Assembly (NCBI RefSeq): GCF_001426995.1 | Contig: NZ_LMFY01000001.1 | Location: 2,599,471 to 2,663,470, forward strand | Length of the DNA: 64,000 nucleotides | Reading direction: 5' to 3' | Source: Microbacterium sp. Root553 | GTDB taxonomy: Bacteria > Actinomycetota > Actinomycetes > Actinomycetales > Microbacteriaceae | In this document: positions 48,241-56,818 of the stretch, piece after piece | Layout: each line of letters starts with the position of its first letter | How positions within the stretch are numbered: position 1 is the stretch's first letter | Made by a program: the position numbers and the translations under genes | The notes under the pieces: model-generated | Seen by the model: only the letters and a program-made list of their open reading frames with translations | What the model was told of the DNA's origin: nothing | Database searches by the model: none

Positions 48241-49362
48241 TCAGCTGCGCGAGTCGCGCAGTTCCGCACCGGTCAGCGCGGCCGACAGACCACGATGTCC
48301 GCGGGTGAACGGCACCGAGATCACCGCGATCGCGACCACGAGCGCACTGACGATGGCGACGATGCCCACGACGGTCTGCAGGGCGAAGGGCACCGCCTCC
48401 GGCAGCCCGTCGAGGGCGGTCGCCGCGACATACGGCAGACCGACGACGCCGGCTCGGGCGAGGCTGCGGGCGAGCGGACGTCGACCTTCCGACCACTCCG
48501 GGGTCAGCCAGACCAGGCGTTGACCGATCGAGGCGCCCGTGGACACGACCGCGGGGATCACCAGGACCAGCACGGCGGCGCCGGCCGCGACGATCGCGGC
48601 CTCGAAGGCGTCGTCCGGCACCGACGGTCCGTCTCCGCCGGAGAGCAGCAGCTTCGGCAGCACCACGACGAGGGAGACCAGGGCGATCGCGATGTTCACC
48701 GCGACGGCGTCGAGGATCATGCCGAACCATCGGCGCCAGACGGTCACCGGTCGCGGGGTCGCACGGGTGGCCCTCAGGCTGCGGGCGCTGGGCATCCAGG
48801 CCAGCAGCACCGGAGCGAGGAGCACGCCGATCGCCGCTCCTGTCGTGTTCGCGATGAGATCGTCGACGTCTGCGACGCGATAGGCGCACTCGTACAGTCC
48901 CCATGCACCCGTGAGCTGGGTGGACTCGATGGCGAGCGAGAGCAGTGCTCCCAGCACGATGGACACCCCGGGCCCGCGGTTCCAGAACCGCCGGGCGATG
49001 AGCCCGAAGGGAACGAAGAGTGCGACATTGAGCAGCACCTGCAGTGTGGCGCGACTCGTCACGGTTCCCAGGAGGGAGAGCCCCTGGGTCTCTCTGAGGA
49101 TGTCGCCGACGGAGTGGCCGGGGATCAGCTCCACGCCCCCACCGCCCGCTGCGCAGTTGGCCCGCACCTCCGGCAGAGGCAGCAGGGTGTACGCCACGAG
49201 GGCGACCGCGTAGACGCTCACTCCCGCCGCACCCAGCAGACGGCGGAAGGACAGAGCACCATAACGCCGGACTTGAACCACGAGTATCGGCACCAGGACG
49301 GCTGCGAAGATCAGGCCCCCGCCGATGATCCCGACCCACGCCTGCCACGTCCACCCCGTCAT
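48241..49362 (-). CDS. VanZ-RDD fusion membrane protein
   Basis: 373 residues. The N-terminal ~200 form a VanZ-like domain with five spans and NVALFVPFGLIARRFW, IESTQLTGAWGLYECAYRVADVDDLIANT (as ELTQ-type and VDDLIAN motifs). The remainder is an RDD domain (WRRWFGMILDAVAVN, then SIGQRLVWL). The role is unknown; VanZ proteins can lower teicoplanin susceptibility. ATG 49362 is chosen: TAGGAT lies 7 bases upstream (leaderless) and AGGA could also serve as a Shine-Dalgarno sequence. ATG 49371 in frame is the alternative. Confidence 0.78.
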   Translation of the reverse strand: MTGWTWQAWVGIIGGGLIFAAVLVPILVVQVRRYGALSFRRLLGAAGVSVYAVALVAYTLLPLPEVRANCAAGGGGVELIPGHSVGDILRETQGLSLLGTVTSRATLQVLLNVALFVPFGLIARRFWNRGPGVSIVLGALLSLAIESTQLTGAWGLYECAYRVADVDDLIANTTGAAIGVLLAPVLLAWMPSARSLRATRATPRPVTVWRRWFGMILDAVAVNIAIALVSLVVVLPKLLLSGGDGPSVPDDAFEAAIVAAGAAVLVLVIPAVVSTGASIGQRLVWLTPEWSEGRRPLARSLARAGVVGLPYVAATALDGLPEAVPFALQTVVGIVAIVSALVVAIAVISVPFTRGHRGLSAALTGAELRDSRS

Positions 49363-49369
49363 TCGGTCC

Positions 49370-49375
49370 ATCCTA
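49370..49375 (-). promoter_or_regulatory. -10 box for VanZ-RDD gene
   Basis: TAGGAT on the minus strand, 7 bases before ATG 49362. The divergent oxidoreductase operon begins about 100 bp to the right and has TAGACT at 49423-49428 as a possible -10. Confidence 0.4.
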
Positions 49376-49476
49376 GGAGCCCGTGCCCGTACCCGCCGAT
49401 ATACAGGCGCGTCCGTCGGTCCTAGACTCGGTGCCACACGGCGAGCGCCGGGATTCGTGGGCGAAGGAGGACGATG

Positions 49477-50067
49477 ATGGGCGTGATCTCCCGGGGTTTC
49501 GGCGCACGGCGACGCGAGTCGGACGACCGCCTGCCACCCGGGCAGTACCTCACCGAGGACTTCCCGGTTCTCTCGGCGGGACCCACGCCTCGCGTCTCGA
49601 CCGACGCGTGGGAGTTCGCCGTCGTCGGGCTCGACGGCATCCGCCGCACCTGGTCGTGGGCGCAGCTGCACGACCTTCCCCTCGAGGACATCACCACCGA
49701 CATCCATTGCGTCACCCGCTGGTCGAAGCTGGGCACGCGATGGCGTGGAGTGTCGCTCGACCACCTGCTCGCAGATGCCGGTGACGGCGACTACACGCGC
49801 GTGTTCTCCTACGGCGGGTACACCACCAACGTCCCGCGCGCCGATCTCACCGGGGGCCGGGCCTGGGTCGCCGTCGAGTTCGACGGCGAGCCGCTCGCGG
49901 CCGAGCACGGCGGCCCGGCGCGTCTGCTCGTCCCGCATCTGTACTTCTGGAAGTCCGCCAAGTGGGTGCACGGACTCGACCTGCTGGAGCAGGACGAACC
50001 GGGATTCTGGGAGCAGAACGGCTACAACATGTACGGCGACCCGTGGAAAGAGGAGCGGTACTGGTGA
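49477..50067 (+). CDS. Molybdopterin-dependent sulfite oxidase-like oxidoreductase
   Basis: 196 residues, one SUOX-fold molybdopterin domain. Cys78 in TTDIHCVTRWS is the expected Mo ligand; GYTTNVPRADL and HLYFWKSAKWVHGL are typical of the short cytoplasmic members. No signal peptide is present and no heme domain. Substrate unknown. AAGGAGG lies 6 bases before ATG 49477 (ATG 49474 also in frame). First of three coupled genes; the flavin reductase downstream probably supplies or removes electrons. Confidence 0.85.
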   Translation: MGVISRGFGARRRESDDRLPPGQYLTEDFPVLSAGPTPRVSTDAWEFAVVGLDGIRRTWSWAQLHDLPLEDITTDIHCVTRWSKLGTRWRGVSLDHLLADAGDGDYTRVFSYGGYTTNVPRADLTGGRAWVAVEFDGEPLAAEHGGPARLLVPHLYFWKSAKWVHGLDLLEQDEPGFWEQNGYNMYGDPWKEERYW

Positions 50068-50789
50068 CCTCGTCGCCGATGTGGCTGCGCGCTCGAGTCA
50101 CGGAGGTTCGCCGAGCCACGCCTCACGGCCGCGTGCTCTCCCTGCAGGTCGACCGCTGGCCTGGCAATCTGGCCGGGCAGCACGTCGATGTGCGTCTGAC
50201 CGCAGAAGACGGATATCAGGCGGTGCGTTCGTATTCGCTCGCGTCGTCCGGTGGTGGAGACGTGCTCGAGCTGGCGGTCGACGAAGTGCCCGACGGCGAG
50301 GTCTCGCCGTACCTGGTCGAGGATGTGCGCCCCGGCGACGAGCTGGAGGTGCGCGGTCCGATCGGTGCGTATTTCGTGTGGACACCGGAGCAGCCGGAAC
50401 CCGTGCAGCTCATCGCCGGTGGGTCCGGGATCGTCCCGCTCCTCGCGATGGCGAGGGAGCACGCACGCTCGGCCTCCACGGCACCGATGCGCCTGCTGTA
50501 TGCGGTGCGCTCGGCAGATGACGCCTTCTACTCGGCCGAACTCGACGGTCTCGCAGACGCGACCCTCACCGTGGACTGGGCGTACAGCCGCACAGCCCCC
50601 GCGGGCTCCCCGCGACCGGCAGGCAGGGTGGATGCGGCGACCATCGCGGCCAGCACGCTCCCCGTCTCACTGCAGCCGTCGGTCTACGTCTGCGGTCCGA
50701 CCGGCTTCGTCGAGGCGGTCGCAGATCTGCTCGTCGCGGCGGGCCACTCCCCCGACCGCATCCGCACCGAGCGCTTCGGAGGTGCCTGA
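50064..50789 (+). CDS. Ferredoxin/flavodoxin-NADP reductase-like FAD protein
   Basis: 241 residues, a minimal FNR module without an iron-sulfur domain. RSYSLASS binds FAD, IAGGSGIVPLLAM binds NAD(P)H and VYVCGPTGFVEAV is the C-terminal CGP motif. GTG 50064 overlaps the upstream stop (TGGTGA) and follows GAGGAG. Paired with the molybdopterin protein upstream, suggesting a two-component oxidoreductase. Confidence 0.88.
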   Translation: MTSSPMWLRARVTEVRRATPHGRVLSLQVDRWPGNLAGQHVDVRLTAEDGYQAVRSYSLASSGGGDVLELAVDEVPDGEVSPYLVEDVRPGDELEVRGPIGAYFVWTPEQPEPVQLIAGGSGIVPLLAMAREHARSASTAPMRLLYAVRSADDAFYSAELDGLADATLTVDWAYSRTAPAGSPRPAGRVDAATIAASTLPVSLQPSVYVCGPTGFVEAVADLLVAAGHSPDRIRTERFGGA

Positions 50790-51076
50790 TGGACACTACT
50801 CACCCCGGCCATCGCACGAGGGTCGACGGCAATGCCGCCGGCGGGGTCCTGCTCGAGGTCTTCGGCAGAGAGATGACGGCTGCTCGAGCTGCCTGCGCGC
50901 ACTGCGATCGGGAGGCCGAGCTCGGCGACGCGGTCGCGGAGCTCGATCCGGCCGGAGTCATCCTGCTCTGCCGCGGATGCGGGCGCACGCTGCTGACGTG
51001 CCTGCGGGTCGACGGGCGGCACGTTCTCGAGGTCGGTGCTCTCGCCCGCCTGGAGTGGGCGTCCGCCGACGACTAG
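50789..51076 (+). CDS. DUF6510-like zinc-ribbon protein
   Basis: 95 residues with CAHC (about 36-39) and CRGC (about 61-64) as a zinc ribbon, and VDGNAAGGVLLEVFGREMT at the N-terminus. Small proteins of this type typically follow the sulfite oxidase-like/FNR pair in Actinobacteria; function unknown. ATG overlaps the upstream stop by 1 bp. Confidence 0.75.
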   Translation: MDTTHPGHRTRVDGNAAGGVLLEVFGREMTAARAACAHCDREAELGDAVAELDPAGVILLCRGCGRTLLTCLRVDGRHVLEVGALARLEWASADD

Positions 51077-51346
51077 TTCGATCTCGACACCGGACTCAGA
51101 CCAGGCCTGAGTGGCACTCGACGTCGAAGGCCTCGGGCACCTCATCCGAGTCGAACGCCGTCGTCGCGGCCGGGGTGACCGCCTGCGCACGAGCACGGAT
51201 CCCGGCGGCGGCGTCGTCGTCGCCGTCGATCTGCGGAGAGAGGTCCGCCGGCGAGCATTCGCGCGCGCCTGCAAGGGGCTTGCGGCGCTATGCCGACGGC
51301 GGTAGGTGTGAATCGAGGGGAGGATGTTCAGGAGGGAAGTCTGACC

Positions 51347-51676
51347 ATGGCGAAGTTCGTCTACGAGGCTAATCAGAAGGTCGAGATCGATGACCGCGCA
51401 CTGCATCATCTGCAGGTCGTGATGACGACGAAGCTGCGACGCGGCGAGCCGTTCCTCTTCACCTGGAGGGAGGATGCCAGCGTCGGCGGAGGTCGCAGCT
51501 CCGTCTGGATCCATCCGGGGTGCAACCTCGTCTTCAAGTACGCCGGCGGCAAGGTGCCCGAGCTCAACCGTCACTGGATCGAGGCCCTCGCGTTCACCGC
51601 GAACGCACCGTCGGGCCTGTATCTGGTTCGCGAACCCGAGACCGCGGCCCCGGAGCGGGCCGCCGAGCACAGCTGA
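51347..51676 (+). CDS. DUF7882-like small protein
   Basis: 109 residues. It has IDDRALHHLQVVMTTKLRRGE, SSVWIHPGCNLVFKY and LNRHWIEALAFTANAPSGL, a pattern of short proteins common in Microbacteriaceae and sometimes misnamed as ATP-dependent DNA ligase. No ligase motif is present. Function unknown. GGAGGG precedes ATG 51347. A second copy, interrupted by a stop codon, lies on the minus strand at 52429-52773. Upstream 270 bp contain no supported gene on the plus strand. Confidence 0.72.
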   Translation: MAKFVYEANQKVEIDDRALHHLQVVMTTKLRRGEPFLFTWREDASVGGGRSSVWIHPGCNLVFKYAGGKVPELNRHWIEALAFTANAPSGLYLVREPETAAPERAAEHS

Positions 51677-51690
51677 GGATCGGAGACCGG

Positions 51691-52419
51691 ATGCCGCTCG
51701 AGGCGAGACGCGACTCGCACCCGACGAACGATCTGACAGCCGTTCTCCGCAGATTGGCCGATGCGCTCGACACGGACTACGACGTCGTCGACACCATGGA
51801 CCTGCTGGTCGACGCTGCGACGCGCTTCACTCCCGCGGTCGATGCAGGGATCGTTCTCGCTGACGGTGAAGGACGACTGCATGTGCTGGGTTCGACCAGT
51901 GAGCGTGCGAGCGACGTGGAGGAGGCGGAGCTGGGCATCGAGCAGGGACCCTGCCTCGACAGCTTCCGCTCCGGACACGTCGTGGAGACGGTCGATCTGC
52001 GGGCGAGCGCCGACCGCTGGCCGGAGTTCGCACCCCTCGCGGCACGACGCGGCCTCCGCGCCGGCTACGCCGTGCCGCTCGCCCTGCGCGGTCAGCGCCT
52101 CGGTGCGCTGAACCTCTTCTTCGACAGGGTCGGCGTGCTCACCGACCAGGATGCGGCCGTGGCCCAGGCGCTCAGCGAGTTCGCGACCATCGGCCTGGTG
52201 CAGCATCGCACTCTTCGCGAGCAGACCGACCTCGCGGCACAGCTTCAGCACGCGCTCGACAGCAGGATAGTGATCGAACAGGCGAAGGGCGCGCTCTCGT
52301 ATCAACGCGGTGTCTCCATCGACGAGGCCTTCACGGTCCTCAGAAGACACGCACGCTCGGCCGGCGCACGCCTGCACGATGTCGCACAGCAGATCGTCGA
52401 CCGACGACTCACCCTGTGA
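51691..52419 (+). CDS. GAF and ANTAR domain regulator
   Basis: 242 residues. The GAF domain (about 20-170) includes GIEQGPCLDSFRSGHVVETVDL and GYAVPLALRGQRLGALNLFF. The ANTAR RNA-binding domain (about 180-240) reads LDSRIVIEQAKGALSYQRGV then AFTVLRRHARSAGARLHDVA. ANTAR proteins act as antiterminators by binding paired hairpins; the ligand sensed by GAF is unknown. ATG 51691 is 14 bp past the DUF7882-like gene, so they probably form one unit. Confidence 0.88.
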   Translation: MPLEARRDSHPTNDLTAVLRRLADALDTDYDVVDTMDLLVDAATRFTPAVDAGIVLADGEGRLHVLGSTSERASDVEEAELGIEQGPCLDSFRSGHVVETVDLRASADRWPEFAPLAARRGLRAGYAVPLALRGQRLGALNLFFDRVGVLTDQDAAVAQALSEFATIGLVQHRTLREQTDLAAQLQHALDSRIVIEQAKGALSYQRGVSIDEAFTVLRRHARSAGARLHDVAQQIVDRRLTL

Positions 52420-52428
52420 ACGGGGATC

Positions 52429-52773
52429 TCACGGTCCGGTGCCGGCCGCTGTCGGCTCGTCGCCCTCGGTCGGGTCGATGATCTCCTCAGTGAGACACAC
52501 GCCTCCGGTGCTGCTGAGCGTCTGTGAGAGAGCCTCGATCCACCGACGGTTCAGAGACGGCGATTGCGTCTCGTCGAACACGAAGCGCAGCGGAATGGAC
52601 GGATGCAGCCAGATGGTCGACCGACCGGGCGCCTCTCCGTCTTTGTGGATCCACGACAGGGTGAAGCTCTAGTTGCGGCGCAGCTTCGTCGTGAGGACGA
52701 TCTTGAGATGAGCCAACGCACGATCCTCGATCAGGATCGGCGGCTGAGCGGCTCCGCAGAAGAGTCTTCCCAT
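52429..52773 (-). pseudogene. DUF7882-like gene with in-frame amber codon
   Basis: The frame from ATG 52773 to TGA 52431-52429 is homologous along its whole length to the intact gene at 51347-51676. It reads EDRALAHLKIVLTTKLRRN, then TAG (52671-52669), then SFTLSWIHKDG, RSTIWLHPSIPLRFVF and LNRRWIEALSQTLSSTGG. The stop replaces the position that is Glu in the intact copy (GAG to TAG would be one change). No frameshift is present. It may be a recent pseudogene, two peptides, read-through, or a sequencing error. Confidence 0.85.
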
Positions 52774-52841
52774 ATATCGACGGTACGCGCCTCTGCGCCG
52801 AAACGGGAGGTGACTCTCGCGAGGGGGAGCCCTTCGCAGAG

Positions 52842-53810
52842 CTACGCGGGCATCGGTCCGTCGGCGAGAGTGCTGAGGAAGTCTGCGGAGGGCGCGAAGA
52901 AGGTGCTTCCGGTCGTCGCCGTGGAGAAGTCCAGGAGCCGATCGTAGGCGCCGGGAGGATCGCCGACGAACATGTTCTCGAGCATCTTCTCGATCACCCA
53001 GAGGTAGCGCGAGTATCCGATGAAGTAGGTGCCGAATGCCGACGACCCCGGGCTTCCGAAGGGCATGTTGTCGCGCAGGATGTCGTGTTCGACGCCATCC
53101 ACCACGATGGTCGCGAGAGTCTTGTGGGACTTCTGCCCGACGGCAGCATCGTCCAGCTCGACATTGTCGGCCTTCTTCCGGCCGATGATCGCCTCCTGCT
53201 GTTCGGTCGTCAGCTCCTGCCACTGACCGATGTCGTGCAGATACCTCTGCACGACGACGTAGCTGCCCCCGACGTTGTCGCCGTCCTCTGCGCCCACCAG
53301 GGTCGATTCGGCGACGGCGTTCCCCACGGGGTTGGCCGTGCCGTCGACGAAGCCCAGCAGGTCGCGGACGTCGAAGTAACGGAAGCCCGAGGTCTCGTCG
53401 ACCACGCTCACGGCCGGTCCGAGCACGTCGAGCAGCTGCCTCTCGAACTCGAAGACCAGATCCTGACGATTCGCTCGAATGTGGAAGAGCAGATCGCCGG
53501 GTGTGCCGGGTGCGGTGTGCACGGCACCCACCACCGGCGCGAAGGGGTGCAGCTCGGCGGGCGCCCGACGCGCCGTGAGTCGTGGCCATGCGGTGGATCC
53601 GATGCCGACCGCGCAGGACAGCATCGCATCGAGGTCGCGGAATCCCACGTTCTTCACGATGTCGTCGATGCCGCTGATCGCGTCGCGGACAGTCGCCGCG
53701 GCAGCTGCGCCGTCGGCGATCCGCAGCACGAGGAAGGTCGCGCACGTCGTCAGGGGCGCGTCGACCTTCTGGGATTCGATCGGGACTCGACGAGACGGAG
53801 AGCTGCTCAC
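52842..53810 (-). CDS. DyP-type heme peroxidase
   Basis: 322 residues, YfeX-like class. The GXXDG motif is GFVDG (153-157), with the catalytic Asp156. His229 in GQKSHK is the likely proximal heme ligand and Arg246 in LRDNMPFG the distal arginine. It starts with GTG 53810 just after GAGGA. No encapsulin-targeting tail is seen at the C-terminus (LADGPMPA). It uses peroxide to oxidise dyes or phenolics; cytoplasmic, no signal peptide. Confidence 0.92.
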   Translation of the reverse strand: MSSSPSRRVPIESQKVDAPLTTCATFLVLRIADGAAAAATVRDAISGIDDIVKNVGFRDLDAMLSCAVGIGSTAWPRLTARRAPAELHPFAPVVGAVHTAPGTPGDLLFHIRANRQDLVFEFERQLLDVLGPAVSVVDETSGFRYFDVRDLLGFVDGTANPVGNAVAESTLVGAEDGDNVGGSYVVVQRYLHDIGQWQELTTEQQEAIIGRKKADNVELDDAAVGQKSHKTLATIVVDGVEHDILRDNMPFGSPGSSAFGTYFIGYSRYLWVIEKMLENMFVGDPPGAYDRLLDFSTATTGSTFFAPSADFLSTLADGPMPA

Positions 53811-53951
53811 ATCCTCGAACGTAGGGGATGCCGACGAGCACGGCTTCGACGCCTGTCGAACGACCGGGCGCACTCCGACGGGCACCCTTGAGTACGGGCC
53901 GGAATCCCGACATCATGATCCCGCCGGTACACCGACGACAGGAGATCCAGC

Positions 53952-54311
53952 ATGAGGGACGTCAGTGACTTCATCCGGGAGGACGTGCCGCCGTCCGGCC
54001 CGGGCTGTCTGGACTGCGAGAAGATCGGCTCGTGGTGGCTGCATCTGCGCCGATGCGCCTTGTGCGGACACGTCGGGTGCTGCGACGACTCCCTGCACAA
54101 GCACGCGACCGCGCACGCCCACGCGAGCGGGCATCGCGTGATGCAGAGTTTCGAGCCGGGCGAGGACTGGTTCTGGGATTTCGACACCGAGACCGCATTC
54201 GAAGGCCCCCTCCTCGCTCCTCCCCGCAGCCACCCGACATCGCAGACGACACCCGGTCCGGCAGATCGGGTGCCTGCGGACTGGCAGGAGCAGCTCGCCC
54301 GGAACGCATGA
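53952..54311 (+). CDS. UBP-type zinc finger protein
   Basis: 119 residues. The UBP zinc finger is laid out as CLDCEKIGSWWLHLRRCALCGHVGCCDDS with HKHATAHAHASGHRVM behind (parts: CLDCEKIG, CALCGHVGCC, HATAHAHASGH). In bacteria, where ubiquitin is lacking, this domain usually stands beside the flavoprotein that follows here (4-bp overlap). It probably senses or binds that enzyme or a C-terminal peptide. The tail is Pro-rich. Confidence 0.85.
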   Translation: MRDVSDFIREDVPPSGPGCLDCEKIGSWWLHLRRCALCGHVGCCDDSLHKHATAHAHASGHRVMQSFEPGEDWFWDFDTETAFEGPLLAPPRSHPTSQTTPGPADRVPADWQEQLARNA

Positions 54312-55558
54312 CCGAGAACTCTGATCTCGTGCCGCCGCTGCGTCTGATCGCCGACGGTGATGGCCGACACGACTTCGCACTGCGCGACTACCTCACCCGC
54401 AGCGAGGTGCCCTTCCTCTCGATCATGGTTCCCGCGGGAGCGACCTCCGCAGCGGGCATCGACCTGAACGGCAGACGTCTGCCCGTCATCGTCCTCGCAG
54501 ACGGCTCGATCCTCGAGGATCCGACGCCCGAGGCGGTGGCGTCGGCGCTGGGGTGGGTGAAGCCTCCGACGAAGTCGACGTACGACCTGATCATCTACGG
54601 CGCGGGGCCCGCGGGACTCTCGGCAGCCGTGTACGCCGCGTCCGAGGGTCTCGCTGTGGCCGTGATCGAACGAGACGCGGTCGGCGGACAGGCCGGTTTC
54701 AGCAGCCTCATCGAGAACTATCTCGGCTTTCCCGGAGGCATCTCGGGGGCGGAGCTCGCCGACCGCGCTCGTCGGCAGGCCCTCGCCTTCGGCGCCGATC
54801 TCATCGTCATGAGGTACGGGATCGCCCGCACGTTCCGCGACCATGACGTGCGGGCACTGCTCGCGGACGGCTCGGAGATCCGTGCCCGCGCGGCGCTGAC
54901 CGCGACGGGCGTGCAGTGGCGCAGGCTCGGCCTCGAGGGCGAGCAGCGCTTCGAGGGCACGGGCATCTACTACGGCGCGGGCACCAGCGAAGCAGCAGCG
55001 TGCATAGGCCAGCACGTCTACGTGGTCGGCGGCGCCAACTCGGCGGGCCAGGCCGCGATGAACCTCGCCGCTCATGTCGCGCACGTCACGGTCGTGGTCC
55101 GCGGCCCGTCGCTCTCGACGACGATGTCGGCATACCTGCTCAACCGACTCGCCGCGCAGCCGAACGTCACGATCCTCGTCCACACCCGAGTCGTCGCCGT
55201 CGACGGCGACGACCACCTGCGCACGATCGTCCTCGATCAGGACGGCGCAATCACGCGCCTCCCCGCGACCCACCTCTTCGTCTGCATCGGCGGCGCCCCC
55301 AATACGGACTGGGCCGTGACCACCGATGTGATTCTCGACAGTCGTGGATACGTGCTGACCGGCGTCGACCTCGGGTCCGACGATCTGCGACGTTGGCCGC
55401 TGGCACGCCCTCCGTACCATCTCGAGACGTCGGTGCCGGGGATCTTCGCCGCCGGCGACGTCCGTGCGAACTCCGTCAAGCGGGTCGCATCAGCCGTGGG
55501 CGAAGGAGCCATGGCCGTCACTCTCATCCATCGATATCTCGCCGACGACGGAGGCTGA
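54308..55558 (+). CDS. Thioredoxin-reductase-like FAD oxidoreductase lacking CxxC
   Basis: 416 residues. The N-terminal ~85 form a glutaredoxin-like domain without its own Cys pair (YLTRSEVPFLSIM, RRLPVIVLADGSILEDPT). The FAD domain has GAGPAG (98-103), the NADPH domain VYVVGGANSAGQAAM and the C-terminal FAD motif GIFAAGDVR. The redox-active CxxC of TrxR is replaced by YYGAGTSEAAAC, leaving one Cys. That is characteristic of a separate family, so disulfide reduction should not be assumed. ATG 54308 overlaps the zinc finger gene. Confidence 0.85.
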   Translation: MTENSDLVPPLRLIADGDGRHDFALRDYLTRSEVPFLSIMVPAGATSAAGIDLNGRRLPVIVLADGSILEDPTPEAVASALGWVKPPTKSTYDLIIYGAGPAGLSAAVYAASEGLAVAVIERDAVGGQAGFSSLIENYLGFPGGISGAELADRARRQALAFGADLIVMRYGIARTFRDHDVRALLADGSEIRARAALTATGVQWRRLGLEGEQRFEGTGIYYGAGTSEAAACIGQHVYVVGGANSAGQAAMNLAAHVAHVTVVVRGPSLSTTMSAYLLNRLAAQPNVTILVHTRVVAVDGDDHLRTIVLDQDGAITRLPATHLFVCIGGAPNTDWAVTTDVILDSRGYVLTGVDLGSDDLRRWPLARPPYHLETSVPGIFAAGDVRANSVKRVASAVGEGAMAVTLIHRYLADDGG

Positions 55559-55570
55559 TCCCGCACCGGC

Positions 55571-56782
55571 TCAGGGCAGGGGCGTGATCCCCTGTGCTCC
55601 GCGGGGAAACGTGGCGAGCACGGCGGGGTCGATGTTCAGGTGCGCGGAGACGAGCTGCGGCGGCACGTGCGCGAGCCAGTTCGCGAGCGAGATCTCCTCG
55701 TACCTGTCGGTGCGGAACACTTCGAGGAACTGCAGCACGTCGTCACCGGTGTTCTCGATGTAGTGGCCGAGGTTCTTGCGCACGACGCCCACGTCGCCGG
55801 CGCGGAAGTCGGTCGTGTTCGCGTGCGGGCCGGTGTTGAACACGGTCATCCGGGCGGAGCCGCGCAGGTAGTACTGCCATTCGTCGGCGTTCGGGTGCCA
55901 GTGCAGCTCCCGCATCGACCCCGGCTGCACCGTCACGAGTGCGGCGGCGACCGTGCCCGAGTACGCGTAGTTGGTCGAGTCGGCGATCTGGATGCTGCCT
56001 CCGGAGTTCTCATACAGCGGCTTCGATCGCGACAACCGGAAGATGACCGGCTCCATCCCCCATTCCACGCCCGCGGCGGCCTGGTCGACCTCGAGCGCGG
56101 GTGGCTCTTCGCCGGGGAAGATCCAGAGGTTGTGCAGGGGGATGTCGGAGAACACCTCCTGGGCGACGCCGAAGTTCTTCGCGAGCACCTCGGGCGGGGT
56201 GTGGGCGAACCAGTCGGTCAGCAGCAGCGTGTTCGACTCGGACTGGTCGCCGTCGTCGAACGCGAGCACGAACTCGGCCCCGTCAGGGCCGAGGCCCTGC
56301 AGGGAGTGCGGGGTGCCGGCGGGGAAGAACCACAGGTCGCCCTCCTCCACATCCTCCACCGCGGGAAGGCCCGACCGGCTGAGGGTGGTCACCCGTGCTT
56401 TGCCCCGGGTCATGACCGCCCACTCGGCGGTCTGGTGCCAGTGCAGTTCGCGGATGCCGCCGGGCTCGAGGTACATGTTCACTCCGGCGATCTCGTCGGA
56501 GATGTGGAAGTCCTGCTTGGTGAGCTCCCGCGCCCATCCGCCGCGCTGCACCCGGCGGGGTGAGATGTTGAATGACGACCAGAAGAACGGCTGCGTGCTG
56601 ATGTCCGTGGCCGGTGCGTGCATCTGATTCGGGAACTGCGACTCGATGACCTCGTTCTGCGGGCCGGTCATCGTGTTGCTCTGCGGGCGGTCGGCGATGT
56701 TCACCTCCCCCTCCTGCGGAAGGTCGGGGTCGCCGAGACTGGGCGACTCCGAGCGCGAGGCGGACCGGTCATCGTGTTCCAT
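55571..56782 (-). CDS. oxdC: Oxalate decarboxylase-like bicupin
   Basis: 403 residues, two cupin domains. Mn site 1: His114, His116, Glu120, His159 (HWHQTAEW). Mn site 2: His294, His296, Glu301, His340 (HWHPNADEW). The lid that decides decarboxylase versus oxidase activity is SESNT (181-185), where Bacillus OxdC has SENST: the catalytic Glu182 is kept but the next residues are exchanged. Cytoplasmic, no signal peptide; a hydrophilic N-terminus of 30 residues. It converts oxalate to formate and CO2, consuming acid. Next gene (exporter) is upstream by 36 bp on the same strand and may share its operon. Confidence 0.85.
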   Translation of the reverse strand: MEHDDRSASRSESPSLGDPDLPQEGEVNIADRPQSNTMTGPQNEVIESQFPNQMHAPATDISTQPFFWSSFNISPRRVQRGGWARELTKQDFHISDEIAGVNMYLEPGGIRELHWHQTAEWAVMTRGKARVTTLSRSGLPAVEDVEEGDLWFFPAGTPHSLQGLGPDGAEFVLAFDDGDQSESNTLLLTDWFAHTPPEVLAKNFGVAQEVFSDIPLHNLWIFPGEEPPALEVDQAAAGVEWGMEPVIFRLSRSKPLYENSGGSIQIADSTNYAYSGTVAAALVTVQPGSMRELHWHPNADEWQYYLRGSARMTVFNTGPHANTTDFRAGDVGVVRKNLGHYIENTGDDVLQFLEVFRTDRYEEISLANWLAHVPPQLVSAHLNIDPAVLATFPRGAQGITPLP

Positions 56783-56818
56783 GTGCGTTCTCTTCTCTCT
56801 TCGCAGGTTGCGGGCGGT

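Noticed and set aside
51111..51305. Plus-strand frame (64 codons) between the DUF6510 and DUF7882 genes
   Set aside because: Arg-rich translation, no ribosome-binding site and codon bias that favours the opposite strand.
52842..53810. DyP peroxidase as encapsulin cargo
   Set aside because: No C-terminal targeting peptide and no encapsulin shell gene nearby.
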